DNA from: Desmospora profundinema
GTDB lineage: Bacteria > Bacillota > Bacilli > Thermoactinomycetales > DSM-45169
NCBI RefSeq assembly: GCF_031454155.1
Contig: NZ_JAVDQG010000003.1
Coordinates: 1 to 64,000, forward strand
DNA length: 64,000 nucleotides
Direction: 5' to 3'
Each line of letters begins with the position of its first letter. Within the stretch, counting starts at the first letter, position 1. A program made the translations under genes and the position numbers. The notes under the pieces were generated by a model. The model worked only from the letters and a program-made list of their open reading frames with translations. It had not been told where the DNA came from and did no database searches. Shown piece after piece: positions 40,581 to 50,312 of the stretch.

Positions 40581-41717
40581 TCATCGGGTTCGAATCGGCA
40601 CGATCAAATGAAGGGCATCATCCCGATCAGCCGGCTGGATGACAAAGGGCGTCATGGTTCCGGTAAAAATAATCTGAATCTGGTCGGAATCCACTGCTCG
40701 TAAAGCATCCAACATATACTGCGCATTAAAGGAGATGCTCATTTCCTCCCCGTTCATCCGTGCGGCCACTTCTTCCTGCACGCTGCCCACATCCTGTGCA
40801 GCGGAATGAATCAGCACCCGACCGTCTTCCTTTAACATACATTTTATCACATTATCCCTTCCGTCCCGACTGATCAAGGCAGCCCGATCGACGGATTGCA
40901 GCAGCTCTTTGGCGGATACGACGACTTCGGTCTTTCCTCCCTGGGGAATCACCCGGTTGGTATCTGGATAAGTACCGTCCAAGAGACGGGAGAAAAACAG
41001 CAAGTGATCGGCACGAACCATGATCTGATTATCGGAAAAGATCACATCCACCCATCCGTTTTGATCCGCCAAAATCTTGGCCAACTCCGACAAACTCTTA
41101 CCGGGTATAATCACATTTTTCATTGTCAGATCGGCGGCTGCTTCCACTTCCGCTTGCCGTCGAGACAAACGATGGCTGTCCGTTGCCACAAATGTGAGCG
41201 TTCCCTCTTCCAATTGCCACAACACACCTGTCAGCACTCCACGAGCCTCTGATGTGGAAACGGCAAAACCCGTCTGGCGAATCATGGATTGAAGGAGATC
41301 GGCAGGGATGCTCACCATTTGATCATCTCGAAGTTGGGGCAGGCGGGGATACTCTTCCGGATCCAGTCCTTTCAATTCAAACTGGGCCTGTTCCGAACGA
41401 AGAGTAGTTTTCCACCGTTCATCCACAACCCACTCCACATCATCGCCGGGAAGTTTGCGGACAATCTCGGAAAAGATGCGGCCAGGCAAGACCACACTTC
41501 CCATTCTCTCCATCTCAACCAATTCCTTATCATCCTTCTTGGAAGGAACGGCTACCTGAATCGTCAGATCCGAGTTGCTTCCGGTTAACCACAACCCGTC
41601 TTCATCCAAGACCGCTTTAATACCAGTCAGAATCGGAACCGTTGTTTTTTGCGAAACCGCTTTGGAAACTTGTGAAACGGCTTCAGTCAGAGCGGAGCGG
41701 GAGATCCGAAATTTCAT
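40581..41717 (-). CDS. dnaN: DNA polymerase III beta sliding clamp
   Basis: DnaN (378 aa) forms the dimeric processivity ring. Three similar domains are recognisable, with LTGSNSDLTIQV near residue 50 and the C-terminal VIQPADRDDALHLIVPIRTR. ATG follows AAGGAGG. It lies downstream of dnaA but about 530 bp away, because the second half of oriC and a repeat element intervene. Confidence 0.97.
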   Translation of the reverse strand: MKFRISRSALTEAVSQVSKAVSQKTTVPILTGIKAVLDEDGLWLTGSNSDLTIQVAVPSKKDDKELVEMERMGSVVLPGRIFSEIVRKLPGDDVEWVVDERWKTTLRSEQAQFELKGLDPEEYPRLPQLRDDQMVSIPADLLQSMIRQTGFAVSTSEARGVLTGVLWQLEEGTLTFVATDSHRLSRRQAEVEAAADLTMKNVIIPGKSLSELAKILADQNGWVDVIFSDNQIMVRADHLLFFSRLLDGTYPDTNRVIPQGGKTEVVVSAKELLQSVDRAALISRDGRDNVIKCMLKEDGRVLIHSAAQDVGSVQEEVAARMNGEEMSISFNAQYMLDALRAVDSDQIQIIFTGTMTPFVIQPADRDDALHLIVPIRTR

Positions 41718-41759
41718 ATTGGGAAATCCTCCTTATCTTTCATTCTTTCCCCTGAGGAG

Positions 41760-41835
41760 AAAGGGTTTTCCGTGTGCAAAGACAAAGAGCCCCTTTGCCA
41801 TTCAACCACTCTTTTTCAACCGGGAAAAGCCCTTT
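41760..41835 (-). other. Long-range stem in dnaN leader
   Basis: AAAGGGCTTTTCC and GGAAAACCCTTT pair on the minus strand (one bulged base) around 51 nt, with an inner AAAGAG/CTCTTT stem. It ends 42 bp before dnaN and may be an attenuator-like leader. Confidence 0.45.
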
Positions 41836-41870
41836 GGCGAAAAATAGGAAAAGAGGCGGAGTCATAATCG

Positions 41871-42052
41871 GGCACCTATTACATAACTATTATATTTTAA
41901 GAGTCATAGTCATCATAATAGGGGCTGTGAATATGTGTATAAGTGGGGAAAACCCAATAATGCAGCCCATGCACGCTGTGGAAAAGGTTGTGCACAGGCT
42001 GCTCTGGTTGTCCACATTGATCCACAGGACACGATTTTTCCTGTGGATGTCT
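41871..42052. other. oriC, dnaN-proximal part with AT-rich unwinding region
   Basis: An AT-rich run (41876-41925) borders DnaA-box-like TGTGTATAA (41934-41942), TTGTCCACA (42008-42016), TGATCCACA (42018-42026) and TGTGGATGT (42042-42050). Boxes, a short GC-rich spacer (CAGCCCC, minus strand) and AT-rich trinucleotides in this order fit the B. subtilis incC/unwinding region between dnaA and dnaN. Confidence 0.75.
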
Positions 42053-42249
42053 CTAGGGCGTGTCTGGTCATTCAAGTTTTTATGATGTTATGGTAAGGAC
42101 GGTGTGGTCGGCTGAGATCCTTTGTACTCATCGAGCACAAGTCTCGCCTAGTCGCTTGGCTCCGGTTTCGCTATGCGCTTTTTGCAAGAGATCGAAGACG
42201 GTCACACCGGTCCATCCCCCTGGCAATCGGTTTTCCAGACAGGTCCTAT
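42053..42249. mobile_element. TIR element, 197-bp form, inside oriC at the dnaA stop codon
   Basis: It begins CTAGGGCGTGTCTGGTCATT and ends TTTCCAGACAGGTCCTAT, keeping the internal ACTCATCGAGCACAAGTCTC block. It is more diverged than the copies at 46620 and 54277. The right end provides the dnaA TAG stop. Confidence 0.85.
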
Positions 42250-43598
42250 GATCGTTGCTTCAAGCGTTCCGTCAGATCATCGACGGCTTTTTGCAGGCTG
42301 CGGTCCATATTGAGCGTACGGGAGATCTTTTCGTGAGCGTGGATTACCGTGGTGTGATCCCGACCTCCAAACTCTTCTCCGATTTTGGGCAGAGATGCAT
42401 CCGTCAGTTCCCGGGATAAGTACATGGCGATCTGGCGGGGAAGTGCGACGCTTTTGGTCCGTTTTTTTCCTTTTAGTTCATCCATGCGTAAACTGTAATA
42501 ATTGCAGACAGCCTGCTGAATGTCCGGTATGCCGATGATTTTGGGCCGTGCATGGTGGATGATGTCTTTTAAGGCTTCACCGGCGAGGTCGGTGGAGACG
42601 GGTTGATTCATCAGTGCAGAAAAAGCGACTACCCGGATGAGAGCACCTTCCAACTCACGGATGTTGGTATCGATTCGATCCGCGATGAAAGCCATCACTT
42701 CGCTGTCGATATCCAAGTTGTCGGCGATCGCTTTTTTGCGCAGAATGGCGATTCTCGTCTCCAGATCGGGTGGCTGGATATCCGTGATGAGTCCCCACTC
42801 AAACCGGGATCGAAGACGGTCTTCCAGAGTGGGAATCGCTTTTGGCGGCCGATCGCTGGAGATAACAATCTGTTTGCTTTCCTCATGCAGGGCGTTAAAG
42901 GTGTGGAAAAACTCTTCCTGTGTTTGTTCTTTCCCTGCCAGGAACTGAATGTCATCGATCAGCAGGATATCGATATTGCGGTATTTGTTGCGGAAATCAT
43001 CCGTTTTGTTGTCTCGGATGGAATTGATGAATTCGTTGGTAAATTTCTCCGAAGTCAGATAAACCACACGGGTATGGGTGGGATGGGACTGAGCGTAATT
43101 GCCGATCGCATGCATCAGATGCGTTTTTCCCAGACCGACGCCGCCGTAGATGAAAAGAGGATTGTAGGCTTTGGCAGGTGCTTCGGCTACGGCCAGGGAG
43201 GCGGCGTGGGCGAAGCGATTGCCGGATCCGATGACAAAGGTATCGAACGTATAGCGGGAATTGAGCATGGTTTTCAGCTGTGGAGGGTCTTCCACAGCCG
43301 ATTCCGCCGCGGCCGCCACCTCGTCTTCCACCTCCGGCCGTGTCGTTGTATGAGTGATGAACTGGACACCGATCACGGAGCCCGTCACCTCTTGCAACGT
43401 GTCCCGAACCATATGGGCATATCGGGATTCCAACCAATCGCGGGCGAATTCATTGGGGGCCGAGATGATCAGGGTGTTGTCCCGCCAATCCACTGCTTCT
43501 GTCGCTTGCAGCCATGTTTCAAAGCTGGGTTTGGACAGTTTGTCCTGGATGTGTTCCAAAGCCTGGGCCCACAATTCCTGGATGTGGGTATCCTCCAT
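42246..43598 (-). CDS. dnaA: Chromosomal replication initiator protein DnaA
   Basis: The 450-aa DnaA has domain I (about 1-85), a linker, AAA+ domain III with Walker [11 protein letters not shown] and Walker [10 protein letters not shown], and domain IV with the DNA-binding signature [11 protein letters not shown]. It opens oriC by filament formation on DnaA boxes. ATG follows AAAGGAGGG. The stop codon is formed at the edge of a repeat element, so the coding sequence ends exactly at the insertion. Confidence 0.98.
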   Translation of the reverse strand: MEDTHIQELWAQALEHIQDKLSKPSFETWLQATEAVDWRDNTLIISAPNEFARDWLESRYAHMVRDTLQEVTGSVIGVQFITHTTTRPEVEDEVAAAAESAVEDPPQLKTMLNSRYTFDTFVIGSGNRFAHAASLAVAEAPAKAYNPLFIYGGVGLGKTHLMHAIGNYAQSHPTHTRVVYLTSEKFTNEFINSIRDNKTDDFRNKYRNIDILLIDDIQFLAGKEQTQEEFFHTFNALHEESKQIVISSDRPPKAIPTLEDRLRSRFEWGLITDIQPPDLETRIAILRKKAIADNLDIDSEVMAFIADRIDTNIRELEGALIRVVAFSALMNQPVSTDLAGEALKDIIHHARPKIIGIPDIQQAVCNYYSLRMDELKGKKRTKSVALPRQIAMYLSRELTDASLPKIGEEFGGRDHTTVIHAHEKISRTLNMDRSLQKAVDDLTERLKQRS

Positions 43599-43659
43599 GA
43601 GGGTTCCCTCCTTTCTGACTGATAGAGTGGGAGAATCCCATTGTCAACCAATATATCCA

Positions 43660-43990
43660 CAAGAGAATCCGTTTGGTGACAAGGGGCTTCCTTTCTTATA
43701 CACACAATCCACAGGTCTGTGGAAAATCATATCCACACAGGATTGTGGATTTTTCCACACGTTATTCACAGCCTGTGGATAAAGAGATGAGAAACAACCC
43801 GTTATCCACTGTGGAAAACATGAACATCATATCAAATTTACCCAATCATCACAATGGATGGAGACACTCTTATCCACAATCCACAGGGGTGGGGAAAAAG
43901 TTATACACAAGAGGTGAACTTGTGGATAAAAAGGGGATAACGGATGGATAACTGGGTGGATAAAAGGAGATTCTCTCGGTTATCCACAGC
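43660..43990. other. oriC, DnaA-box cluster upstream of dnaA
   Basis: Four perfect boxes TTATCCACA: 43774-43782 (minus), 43870-43878 (plus), 43921-43929 (minus), 43980-43988 (plus). Near matches include TTATTCACA (43762), TTATCCACT (43802) and TTATACACA (43901). The cluster lies between dnaA and rpmH, the classic Firmicute position. Confidence 0.95.
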
Positions 43991-44013
43991 CTGTGCTGTT
44001 GAAAACCCGTTTC

Positions 44014-44043
44014 TTGACAACCTTTTGTTGACACCGCTATAAT
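44014..44043 (+). promoter_or_regulatory. rpmH promoter
   Basis: TTGACA (44014-44019) and TATAAT (44038-44043) are 18 bp apart; transcription would start about 140 nt before rpmH. Confidence 0.8.
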
Positions 44044-44090
44044 GATTAGGAATGTCGTCTGTACGACACTGGAACCATCTCATCAGTCAG

Positions 44091-44191
44091 AAAGGAGGCA
44101 GCCTGGCCGTGTGGCAGACCCTCGCGGGACGTTGGAAAGATCGACTCCCGAGAGTGGGAGGAAAGAGCTCATAAGGCCGGGTGACACCCTT
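44091..44191 (+). promoter_or_regulatory. Structured rpmH leader: distant ribosome site bridged by stem
   Basis: AAAGGAGG (44091-44098) is 93 nt from the ATG. GCCTGGCC (44101-44108) pairs with GGCCGGGT (44175-44182), two G-U pairs included, leaving 9 nt to the start. CCC/GGG and CTCCC/GGGAG hairpins lie inside. A competing site GGGTGA 7 nt from the ATG would also serve, so the bridging is less certain here than for noc. Confidence 0.4.
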
Positions 44192-44326
44192 ATGAAACGC
44201 ACATATCAACCGAGCAACCGCCGTCGCAAAAACGTGCACGGTTTCCGTCAACGCATGAGTACGAAGAACGGACGTAAAGTGCTTCGCAACCGCCGTCGAA
44301 AAGGCAGAAAGATTTTGTCCGCATAA
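44192..44326 (+). CDS. rpmH: 50S ribosomal protein L34
   Basis: The 44-aa protein is the highly basic L34 of the large ribosomal subunit ([18 protein letters not shown], then [12 protein letters not shown]). It is the first gene of the rpmH-rnpA-yidD-yidC-khpB cluster transcribed away from oriC. Confidence 0.97.
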   Translation: MKRTYQPSNRRRKNVHGFRQRMSTKNGRKVLRNRRRKGRKILSA

Positions 44327-44355
44327 GGCCACTAACCCATGAGTGGCCTTTTTTC
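44325..44355 (+). terminator. Terminator between rpmH and rnpA
   Basis: AAGGCCACT/AGTGGCCTT is a 9-bp stem with an 8-nt loop followed by TTTT. It probably allows partial read-through so that rpmH is more abundant than rnpA. Confidence 0.85.
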
Positions 44356-44454
44356 CTATATGAGGATGCATCAAATGAATAGGATGGGTTTATTTCCGGA
44401 ACCCTGCGCCCCATACTGGTACCAACGCAGATCGACCGGAAAGGGGGAGCCGGC

Positions 44455-44820
44455 ATGCAGAGCAAGTACCGTCTGAAGCGGCGGAACGATTTTAAGCGGG
44501 CATTCCGTGGGGGTTCCTCGGTGGCGAATCGGCAATTTGTCCTCTATCGGTCTCGCAGACGGCAACCGGGGCCGGTCCGGATCGGGATCTCGGTCAGCCG
44601 CAAAGTGGGGAATGCGGTGATACGCAACCGGATCAAGCGGCTGGTGAAAGAGATCACCCGTCAATGGGTGGAGGATCTGCCGGAGGAGACCGATCTGATC
44701 GTGATCGCACGGAAGCCGGCCGCAGAGATGGACTACCATCAGATGAAGTCCAGCCTGCGCCATGTGTTCCGCCGGGCCAAACTGCTGGATGGATCCGCCC
44801 AAAAACGGTCGGCGAGGTGA
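44455..44820 (+). CDS. rnpA: Ribonuclease P protein component
   Basis: The 121-aa protein has the RnpA core: [14 protein letters not shown] near the start and the RNR motif in [16 protein letters not shown]. It assists RNase P RNA in 5' maturation of tRNA. ATG follows GGGGGAG. 2 bp to yidD. Confidence 0.96.
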   Translation: MQSKYRLKRRNDFKRAFRGGSSVANRQFVLYRSRRRQPGPVRIGISVSRKVGNAVIRNRIKRLVKEITRQWVEDLPEETDLIVIARKPAAEMDYHQMKSSLRHVFRRAKLLDGSAQKRSAR

Positions 44821-44822
44821 GC

Positions 44823-45035
44823 ATGATGAAATTCTTAGCCATTGGCCTGATCCGTTTCTATCAACGGGTGATCTCCCCGCTCACCCCGCCAACCTGCCGT
44901 TTTGCTCCCACCTGTTCACAATACGGCTTGATCGCCATTTCGCGGTACGGGTTTTGGAAAGGTGGTTGGTTGACAGCGAAACGGATCGCCAAATGCCACC
45001 CCTTCCATCCGGGCGGATATGACCCGGTTCCGTAA
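44823..45035 (+). CDS. yidD: Membrane protein insertion efficiency factor YidD
   Basis: The 70-aa protein has the YidD signature [20 protein letters not shown] and [20 protein letters not shown] with three conserved cysteines. It is a small amphipathic, inner-face membrane protein linked to YidC. Starts 2 bp after rnpA. Confidence 0.95.
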   Translation: MMKFLAIGLIRFYQRVISPLTPPTCRFAPTCSQYGLIAISRYGFWKGGWLTAKRIAKCHPFHPGGYDPVP

Positions 45036-45096
45036 CACGCAGGTGGTGAACCAACTCTCGGTTTGAAACCGGTTGGATTTGAAGGAGGAGTCATCC

Positions 45097-45846
45097 TTGT
45101 TTAGTCGACGTCTGATCGGAATCCTGGTCTTAGTCACGGCCCTGTTGCTTCTGGCCGGTTGTGTACCCGATATGGACCAGTATAAGCCGATCGATCCCGA
45201 AACTGCTGGCTTCTGGGATTTATATTTTGTTCGTCCTCTTCAAGTGTTGCTGGAAGAGTCGGCAAACATTCTGGGCAGCTATGGTCTGGCTATCTTGGTG
45301 GTTACCGTACTGGTCCGGTTGATCGTCTTGCCCTTGACCTTGAAGCAGATGAAGAGTTCCCAGGCAATGCAGGCCCTGCAGCCGGAAATGGTCAAGCTGC
45401 GGGAAAAATATAAGAACAACCAGCAGAAGTTGCAGGAAGAGACGATGAAGCTTTTCCAGAAGCACAACGTCAATCCGCTGGCCGGTTGTTTGCCCCTATT
45501 GGTGCAGCTTCCGATCCTGATTGCTTTTTTCCAGGCGATTATTCGTGATGAGGCGATTAAAAATGCCAGCTTTTTGTGGATGGAATTGGGACAGGCTGAT
45601 CCCACATTTGTGTTGCCGGTATTGGCAGCGGTCACCACTTACTTGCAGTCCGTCGTCATGGGGATGGGGGACAACCCGCAAGCTCGGGCGTTTATGTTTA
45701 TCATGCCGATCATGATTTTTGCCTTGGCGTTCACTTTCCCTGCCGCACTGGCCTTGTACTGGGTGTACAGCAATCTGTTCACCATGCTTCAGTACATGCT
45801 CCTGGGTAATAAATACAAGGTAAAACGGGAGGGTGCGACCGGTTGA
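45097..45846 (+). CDS. yidC: Membrane protein insertase YidC/SpoIIIJ
   Basis: The 249-aa YidC1-type insertase starts at TTG with AAGGAGGAG upstream. It has a lipoprotein signal peptide (LLLLAGC, lipid-modified Cys near 22), five transmembrane segments and the cytoplasmic QALQPEMVKLREKY hairpin. The hydrophilic-groove Arg is in VVTVLVRLIVLPL. It inserts membrane proteins and, in SpoIIIJ orthologues, supports forespore sigma-G activity. Confidence 0.94.
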   Translation: MFSRRLIGILVLVTALLLLAGCVPDMDQYKPIDPETAGFWDLYFVRPLQVLLEESANILGSYGLAILVVTVLVRLIVLPLTLKQMKSSQAMQALQPEMVKLREKYKNNQQKLQEETMKLFQKHNVNPLAGCLPLLVQLPILIAFFQAIIRDEAIKNASFLWMELGQADPTFVLPVLAAVTTYLQSVVMGMGDNPQARAFMFIMPIMIFALAFTFPAALALYWVYSNLFTMLQYMLLGNKYKVKREGATG

Positions 45847-46478
45847 AGAAGATTACCGTGACGGGAAAAACGGTGGATCTGGCGGTGGATGAGGCACTTC
45901 GTCAGTTGGATGCGGAACGGGACCAAGTCAAGGTAACCGTGTTGGAGGAACCCCAAAAAGGGTTTCTGGGATGGATCGGCTCCCGTGACGCCAAGGTGGA
46001 AGTGGAACGCTTGCCGACACCGGTGGAAATAGCGGAGCAGTTTTTGTCAGATGTTCTGGTCACGATGGGGTTGGATATAGTCCAGCTAAAGCGGATTGAT
46101 GAGGGGGAACAGGTACGGTTTGACCTGTCAGGGTCAGAGTTGGGTTTGCTGATCGGCCGCAGGGGACAGACGTTGGATGCCCTCCAATACCTGATTAACA
46201 TCGCAGCCAATCGTTCTGCCAAACCGTACACCCGGTTTGTCCTGGATGCCGAGGGATACCGGGAGCGAAGGAAGGATACCTTGGTGGAGTTGGCGGAACG
46301 GATCGCCAAACAGGTGAAGCGAACGAAAAAACCTGTTACCCTGGAACCGATGAATCCCATGGAACGGAAGATTATTCACAATTGCATTCAAGAGCAAGAA
46401 GGGGTAACGACCACCAGCGAAGGAAAAGAGCCTCATCGTAAGGTGGTTATCATCCCCGCATCCGCTACTGTCCGTTAA
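45843..46478 (+). CDS. khpB: RNA-binding protein KhpB/Jag
   Basis: The 211-aa protein has the Jag-N domain (KKITVTGKTVDLAVDEAL), a KH domain with LIGRRGQTLDALQYL and an R3H domain (NPMERKIIHNCIQE). TTG start overlaps the yidC stop by 4 bp, implying coupling. KhpB binds RNA and affects cell elongation in related bacteria. Confidence 0.93.
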   Translation: MKKITVTGKTVDLAVDEALRQLDAERDQVKVTVLEEPQKGFLGWIGSRDAKVEVERLPTPVEIAEQFLSDVLVTMGLDIVQLKRIDEGEQVRFDLSGSELGLLIGRRGQTLDALQYLINIAANRSAKPYTRFVLDAEGYRERRKDTLVELAERIAKQVKRTKKPVTLEPMNPMERKIIHNCIQEQEGVTTTSEGKEPHRKVVIIPASATVR

Positions 46479-46495
46479 ACCGTCCGGACAAAAGG

Positions 46496-46520
46496 ACTCT
46501 CCGCACAGGGGAGTTTTTTT
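46496..46520 (+). terminator. khpB terminator
   Basis: ACTCTCC/GGGGAGT forms a 7-bp stem followed by a T run, 18 bp past khpB. Confidence 0.85.
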
Positions 46521-46619
46521 GCGTGTCGATCCCATTTGTTATCCAATTCCCGTATGATAAGATAGAATATCAGGTATATTGGGGATAAAGTAACCGTTTT
46601 GTTCGACATCCTTTTTAAG

Positions 46620-46819
46620 CTAGGGCCTGTCTGTTAATTCAATTTTCCGCAAGAACGAGAGAGGGTTGGTGTGGCTGGCGGAGAGCCTTTGCACTCATAG
46701 AGCACAAGTCTCGCCTGGGTCACTTCGCTCCCGGTCTCACTATGCGCTTTTTGCAACGAAACGAAGACAGCCATACCGATCCGGGGTTTCGCCCTATGGA
46801 TTGTTCAGACACGCCCTAA
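46620..46819. mobile_element. TIR element, 200-bp form
   Basis: It begins CTAGGGCCTGTCTGTTAATT and ends GGATTGTTCAGACACGCCCTAA, with the full central block containing GAGCACAAGTCTCGCCTGGG. Nearly identical to the copy at 54277. It separates khpB from mnmE. Confidence 0.9.
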
Positions 46820-46885
46820 AGTCCTTATCAATCGTCGTCCGGAATGGACAACCGTTCACTGGAACGGAAAAGGGAGGTGACGGGG

Positions 46886-48265
46886 ATGGAAACCGATACA
46901 ATCGCAGCCATATCCACTCCTGTGGGTGAAGGGGGAATCGCCGTGATTCGGGTCAGCGGTCCCGAATCGATTTCGTTGGTGGACCGTATTTTTAAAGGGA
47001 AACATCCACTGGTGGAAGCGGCCACCCATACGGTGCACTACGGTCATATCGTCCATCCTGTTTCCGATGGCGATCCCATCGATGAAGTACTGGTGACGGT
47101 GATGAAAAAACCCCGTACCTTCACACGGGAAGATGTGGTGGAAATCAGTTGTCATGGCGGAATGATATCCGTTCAATCCGTGTTGGAAGTGTTGCTGGAA
47201 GTCGGAATCCGGCTGGCGGAGCCCGGGGAATTTACCAAGCGGGCTTTTCTCAATGGACGGATTGACCTGTCCCAGGCGGAGGCCGTCATCGATTTGATTC
47301 GGTCCAAGACCGACAGAGCAGCACAGCTGGCCATGCGTCAGGCGGAAGGACGCCTGTCCCGCTTGGTGCAGCGGTTACGACGGGATATCCTGGAAACCCT
47401 GGCTCATCTGGCAGTCAACGTGGATTATCCGGAGTACGATGCGGAAGAGTTGACGGCCAAACGGTTACGGGAACGTTGCGATGAAGTGGAGAGGGAAGTC
47501 AACTCCCTCCTGGCCACTGCTCGACAGGGGCGCATTTATCGCGAGGGAATCGCCACGGTGATCGTGGGACGACCCAATGTGGGCAAATCGTCTCTGCTGA
47601 ATGCACTGGCCCATGAAAACAAAGCGATTGTAACCGACATTCCCGGCACCACCCGGGATGTGATTGAGGAGTATGTCAATGTCCGCGGGATTCCCCTGCG
47701 GTTGGTGGATACAGCGGGAATACGGGAGACCGAGGATGTAGTGGAAAAGATCGGGGTGGAGCGTTCCCATCAGGCCTTGGAAGAGGCGGATTTGGTCCTG
47801 CTGCTGCTCAATTATGCGGAGTCCCTGTCTGATGATGACCGGCGTCTCCTGCGGGAAGTGGCCCCACATACGGCAATCATCGTCGTCAATAAAACGGATC
47901 TGCCGCCTCGGCTCGATCTGGAGGAAGTCCGTTCCCTGGTGAGGGAGACACCCATGGTTACCACATCGATCAAAGAAGAGACAGGGCTGGATCAGTTGGA
48001 ACAAGCGATCGCTGATCTTTTCCTGGAAGGTCGTACCCAATCACAGGATCTGACCTATGTCAGCAATACCCGCCATATTCAATTGCTGAAAGAGACCCTT
48101 CGTCATATCCAGGAGGCGAAAGCGGGATTGGATGCGGGAGTCCCGCTGGATATGGTGGAGATCGATATGAAAAATGCTTGGCAGTCCCTGGGAGAGATTA
48201 TCGGGGATGCGGTGGCGGAAGATTTGATCGATCAGATTTTTTCCCAGTTTTGTCTGGGTAAGTGA
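46886..48265 (+). CDS. mnmE: tRNA modification GTPase MnmE
   Basis: The 459-aa MnmE has the tetrahydrofolate-binding N-domain ([17 protein letters not shown]), a helical domain, the inserted G domain ([30 protein letters not shown]) and the invariant C-terminal CLGK cysteine (FCLGK). It acts with MnmG in wobble uridine modification. ATG follows GGGAGGTGA. Confidence 0.97.
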   Translation: METDTIAAISTPVGEGGIAVIRVSGPESISLVDRIFKGKHPLVEAATHTVHYGHIVHPVSDGDPIDEVLVTVMKKPRTFTREDVVEISCHGGMISVQSVLEVLLEVGIRLAEPGEFTKRAFLNGRIDLSQAEAVIDLIRSKTDRAAQLAMRQAEGRLSRLVQRLRRDILETLAHLAVNVDYPEYDAEELTAKRLRERCDEVEREVNSLLATARQGRIYREGIATVIVGRPNVGKSSLLNALAHENKAIVTDIPGTTRDVIEEYVNVRGIPLRLVDTAGIRETEDVVEKIGVERSHQALEEADLVLLLLNYAESLSDDDRRLLREVAPHTAIIVVNKTDLPPRLDLEEVRSLVRETPMVTTSIKEETGLDQLEQAIADLFLEGRTQSQDLTYVSNTRHIQLLKETLRHIQEAKAGLDAGVPLDMVEIDMKNAWQSLGEIIGDAVAEDLIDQIFSQFCLGK

Positions 48266-48278
48266 AGGGGGGAGAATC

Positions 48279-50168
48279 ATGCCTGTCACGGGACAATCGT
48301 TTGATGTGATTGTAATCGGAGCCGGTCACGCCGGGTGTGAAGCGGCGTTGGCATCGGCCCGGATGGGTTGTTCTACGCTACTGTTGACACTCAGCCTGGA
48401 TACGATTGCCTATATGCCTTGCAATCCTTCTGTCGGGGGCCCTGCGAAAGGACATGTGGTGCGGGAAGTGGATGCCCTGGGTGGGGAAATGGGGCGCAAC
48501 ATTGACAAGACCCACATCCAGATGCGGATGCTGAACACCGGAAAAGGACCGGCGGTATACGCTCTGCGGGCCCAAGCCGACAAGGTGTTGTATCAGCAGG
48601 AAATGAAAAAAGCTTTGGAGAATGAGCCAAACTTGACTTTGCACCAAAACATGGTGGAACGTCTGTTGGTGGAAGATGGTGTGTGCCGGGGCGTATTGAC
48701 TCGGACCGGTGCGGAATACCGTGCGGAAGCAGTGGTACTGACGACGGGAACCTATCTGCGCGGCAAGATCATTATCGGAGATCTTTCCTACGAAAGCGGT
48801 CCGAACAACCAGCAGCCGGCCATCAACCTGGCCCATCACCTGCACGACTTGGGCTTTGAGACGGTACGCTTTAAGACCGGTACCCCGCCGCGGGTGAATC
48901 GATTGACTGTAGATACGGACAAAATGGAAATCCAGCCGGGGGATGAAGAGCCGAGGGCCTTCTCCTATGAGACCATGCAATTTATTACGGATCAGCTGCC
49001 TTGCTGGCTGACTTACACGAACGAAAAAACCCATGCGTACATCCGCGACAACTTGCATCGGGCACCGATGTATTCCGGGCAGATCGAGGGTCAGGGTCCC
49101 CGCTATTGCCCTTCGATCGAGGATAAAATCGTTCGCTTCGCCGATAAGGGTCGGCATCAGGTATTTTTGGAGCCGGAAGGGCGCGATACACTGGAAATGT
49201 ATGTGCAAGGGCTGTCCACCAGTCTGCCGGAAGATGTGCAACAAGCATTCTTACGCACCATCACAGGGATGGAGCAGGCGGAAATGATGCGGACAGGTTA
49301 TGCGATCGAGTATGATGCCATTGTACCGACCCAGTTGTGGCCCAGTTTGGAGACGAAATTGGTGGAGGGTTTGTTCACCGCAGGACAGATTAACGGTACA
49401 TCCGGTTATGAGGAAGCGGCGGGCCAGGGGATCATGGCCGGGATCAATGCAGCCCGGAAGGTGCAAAAGAAGGATCCAGTCGTGTTGGACCGCTCCCAGG
49501 CTTATATCGGTGTACTGATCGACGACCTGGTGACCAAGGGAACAGCGGAACCCTACCGGCTGCTCACGTCACGAGCGGAATACCGGCTGTTGTTGCGCCA
49601 CGACAATGCGGATCTCCGTCTGACCCAGCTGGGATATGAGATCGGATTGATTCCGGAAGACCGGTATCAACGTTTTGCGGCGAAGCGGGAAGCGATCGAG
49701 AAAGAAATCAAACGGTTGCGTCACACGAAAGTGAAACCTTCCGCCGAGGTACAATCCCTGCTCCAGGCGTTGGGATCAAGCCCACTGGATAATGCGGTGG
49801 AGCTGGCCCAATTGATCAGACGGCCCGAAATTCGTTATGAACACATTCACGCCATGGCTCCCGCAGAGGAATCCGTTGCTGCCGATGTGGCGGAACAAGT
49901 GGAAATCCAATTGAAATATGAGGGTTATATCAAAAAATCGCTGCAACAAGTGGCAAAAATGCGCAAAATGGAGGGCAAGCGCATCCCCGACTGGATCGAC
50001 TACGATCAGGTGGTGGGAATTTCCTCGGAGGCTAGAGAAAAATTGCAGCAGGTTCGTCCCCTCTCATTGGGACAGGCTTCCCGAATCTCTGGCGTCAACC
50101 CGGCGGATATTTCCATCTTGTTGGTTCACATTGAACAAGGGGGAAAAAGAAGTGCTGGCGGAATGTGA
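48279..50168 (+). CDS. mnmG: tRNA uridine-5-carboxymethylaminomethyl modification enzyme MnmG
   Basis: The 629-aa FAD enzyme has the N-terminal Rossmann motif [25 protein letters not shown], and a C-terminal domain including the [15 protein letters not shown] stretch. It forms the MnmEG complex for U34 modification. It follows mnmE by 13 bp. Its end carries CGGATTGTTCAG, identical to 12 bp of the repeat-element end, possibly by chance. Confidence 0.97.
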   Translation: MPVTGQSFDVIVIGAGHAGCEAALASARMGCSTLLLTLSLDTIAYMPCNPSVGGPAKGHVVREVDALGGEMGRNIDKTHIQMRMLNTGKGPAVYALRAQADKVLYQQEMKKALENEPNLTLHQNMVERLLVEDGVCRGVLTRTGAEYRAEAVVLTTGTYLRGKIIIGDLSYESGPNNQQPAINLAHHLHDLGFETVRFKTGTPPRVNRLTVDTDKMEIQPGDEEPRAFSYETMQFITDQLPCWLTYTNEKTHAYIRDNLHRAPMYSGQIEGQGPRYCPSIEDKIVRFADKGRHQVFLEPEGRDTLEMYVQGLSTSLPEDVQQAFLRTITGMEQAEMMRTGYAIEYDAIVPTQLWPSLETKLVEGLFTAGQINGTSGYEEAAGQGIMAGINAARKVQKKDPVVLDRSQAYIGVLIDDLVTKGTAEPYRLLTSRAEYRLLLRHDNADLRLTQLGYEIGLIPEDRYQRFAAKREAIEKEIKRLRHTKVKPSAEVQSLLQALGSSPLDNAVELAQLIRRPEIRYEHIHAMAPAEESVAADVAEQVEIQLKYEGYIKKSLQQVAKMRKMEGKRIPDWIDYDQVVGISSEAREKLQQVRPLSLGQASRISGVNPADISILLVHIEQGGKRSAGGM

Positions 50169-50214
50169 GAGACTCATGGGACGGATTGTTCAGTAAACGG
50201 TGTGATAGAACCCC

Positions 50215-50288
50215 AACCGGTCGAGCCGGACTGAATGATAGACTGGATGATTGGTCCATCATTCAAGAAGATGGCAGACCGGTTTTTT
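50215..50288 (+). terminator. Structured terminator-like element between mnmG and rsmG
   Basis: AACCGGTC (50215-50222) pairs perfectly with GACCGGTT (50277-50284), followed by TTTT. Inside, GAATGAT/ATCATTC forms a second helix. It may be an attenuator upstream of rsmG rather than a plain terminator. Confidence 0.6.
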
Positions 50289-50312
50289 GTGAAGACCAAG
50301 GAGGAATGGTGA

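Noticed and set aside
50182-50199. TIR-element fragment at the mnmG 3' end
   Set aside because: Only 12 bp (CGGATTGTTCAG) match, within the conserved reading frame end; chance similarity cannot be excluded.
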